Source of the DNA: Frankiaceae bacterium | GTDB taxonomy: Bacteria > Actinomycetota > Actinomycetes > JAFAQI01 | Length of the DNA stretch: 6,032 nt | Assembly (NCBI GenBank): GCA_030840545.1 | Contig: JAVEEH010000110.1 | Coordinates: 1-6,032 of the forward strand | Direction: 5' to 3' | In this document: piece after piece, positions 5,601 to 6,032 of the stretch | Position numbering within the stretch: position 1 is the first letter of the stretch | Layout: each line of letters begins with the position of its first letter | The notes under the pieces: model-generated | Database searches by the model: none | What the model was told of the DNA's origin: nothing | Seen by the model: the letters and a program-made list of their open reading frames with translations, nothing else | Translations under genes and position numbers: made by a program

Positions 5601-6032
5601 GGGCCGCGGTGATGGTGGCGACGTCGGCCTTCGTCGCCGGCGCCGCTTGCGGGTTCATGGTGACGACGACCGCGCCGCCGGTGCCGAGAGTGGCCTGCTG
5701 CACCTGGCTGACATCGGTCGCGCCCTGACGCTTCAACCCAGCTTCCAGGTCGGCGCGGCGTAACCCTTCACGGCGCAGCGCTCGGTCGTCATACCGACCG
5801 TCCTGGACCAGCACGGTTTCGTGGCCTTCGAAGACGTGTGCGAGTGCCGGGCTTGCGGCCGACGCGCGGACGATCACCGAGTTGACGAGGACGAGCACTG
5901 CGGCGCCGATCAGACCGCCGAGGAGCGAGTTGTCGTTGCCGATGATGGCGTTCTGGACGACGTTGGACAGCAGCAGCATGACGACGAGGTCGAAGCTGTT
6001 GAGCTGTGCGAGGTCGCGCTTTCCCGCCAGCC
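5572..6032 (-). CDS. DUF421 / YetF-like membrane protein, C-terminal part
   Basis: The gene enters from the right edge; 152 residues plus the stop are visible, and the true start lies outside. The visible part opens with GKRDLAQLNSFDLVVMLLLS, a typical DUF421 stretch, then a second hydrophobic segment (LLGGLIGAAVLVLVNSVIV). It is followed by the soluble C-terminal domain with a GHETVLVQDGRYD strand pair, a helix ending ADLEAGLKRQGATDVSQVQQA, and a variable tail ending in a short predicted helix (residues TKADVATITAALNRLEQKLR). By family analogy it is an inner-membrane protein with a cytoplasmic C-terminal domain; its function is not established. It runs convergent to the kinase gene, and its end overlaps that gene's end by 29 bases, leaving no space for a shared terminator. 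The ATG at 5979 lies inside the membrane segment and is not the start. Confidence 0.88.
   Translation of the reverse strand, partial: LAGKRDLAQLNSFDLVVMLLLSNVVQNAIIGNDNSLLGGLIGAAVLVLVNSVIVRASAASPALAHVFEGHETVLVQDGRYDDRALRREGLRRADLEAGLKRQGATDVSQVQQATLGTGGAVVVTMNPQAAPATKADVATITAALNRLEQKLR

Noticed and set aside
5572..5979. Complete 135-residue protein starting at the ATG at 5979
   Set aside because: The frame stays open to the window edge, and the upstream residues GKRDLAQLNSFDLVV are part of the DUF421 pattern, so the gene is truncated by the window.
1..6032. Mobile element, tRNA or rRNA genes, phage attachment site or defence system
   Set aside because: I saw no transposase or integrase motifs, no terminal inverted repeats, no tRNA-like cloverleaf and no known defence domains. 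Nearly all the sequence is taken up by the listed genes.

Overview
The window is high-GC, gene-dense DNA from a member of the Actinomycetota. This rests on the GC-rich third codon positions, a GTG-started lpdA and gcvT, TAnnnT -10 boxes placed right against start codons, and the neighbourhood gcvT / pepA / lpdA / sucB. I recall that gene order from streptomycetes and, in altered form, mycobacteria. The genus cannot be told from sequence alone. The content is mostly central metabolism, and I see no clear new defence, mobile or biosynthetic system.

Layout. A leftward block (minus strand, read from right to left) holds pepA (leucyl aminopeptidase, 2389-3909), a low-complexity secreted or membrane-anchored protein of unknown function (1575-2294), lpdA (dihydrolipoyl dehydrogenase, 88-1476) and the first 21 codons of sucB (E2 acyltransferase of a 2-oxoacid dehydrogenase, 1-63, running off the left edge). 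A rightward block holds gcvT (glycine cleavage T-protein, 3961-5085) and a shikimate kinase-like gene (5082-5600), joined by a 4-base ATGA overlap. A partial DUF421/YetF-like membrane protein gene (5572-6032, minus strand) enters from the right edge and overlaps the kinase gene tail to tail by 29 bases.

How the genes fit together. LpdA (E3) reoxidises the lipoyl arm of SucB-type E2 proteins and also the lipoyl H-protein of the glycine cleavage system, in which GcvT acts. So gcvT, lpdA and sucB are linked through lipoamide chemistry. PepA is a peptidase whose place in this neighbourhood is conserved but not obviously functional. The unknown secreted protein lies between pepA and lpdA and differs from its neighbours in composition.

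The points most worth a second look are: (1) the 51-base divergent gap between pepA and gcvT, which carries two oppositely facing TAnnnT boxes, each exactly 8 bases from its start codon, suggesting paired leaderless and overlapping promoters; (2) the unknown protein, with a signal or anchor segment, three 13-residue repeats, a two-cysteine core that itself looks internally duplicated, and a His/Gly tail; (3) a shikimate kinase-like protein with changes in two substrate-site motifs, coupled to gcvT rather than to aro genes; (4) an apparently lengthened loop just after the catalytic region of GcvT. No intergenic stretch exceeds about 100 bases.
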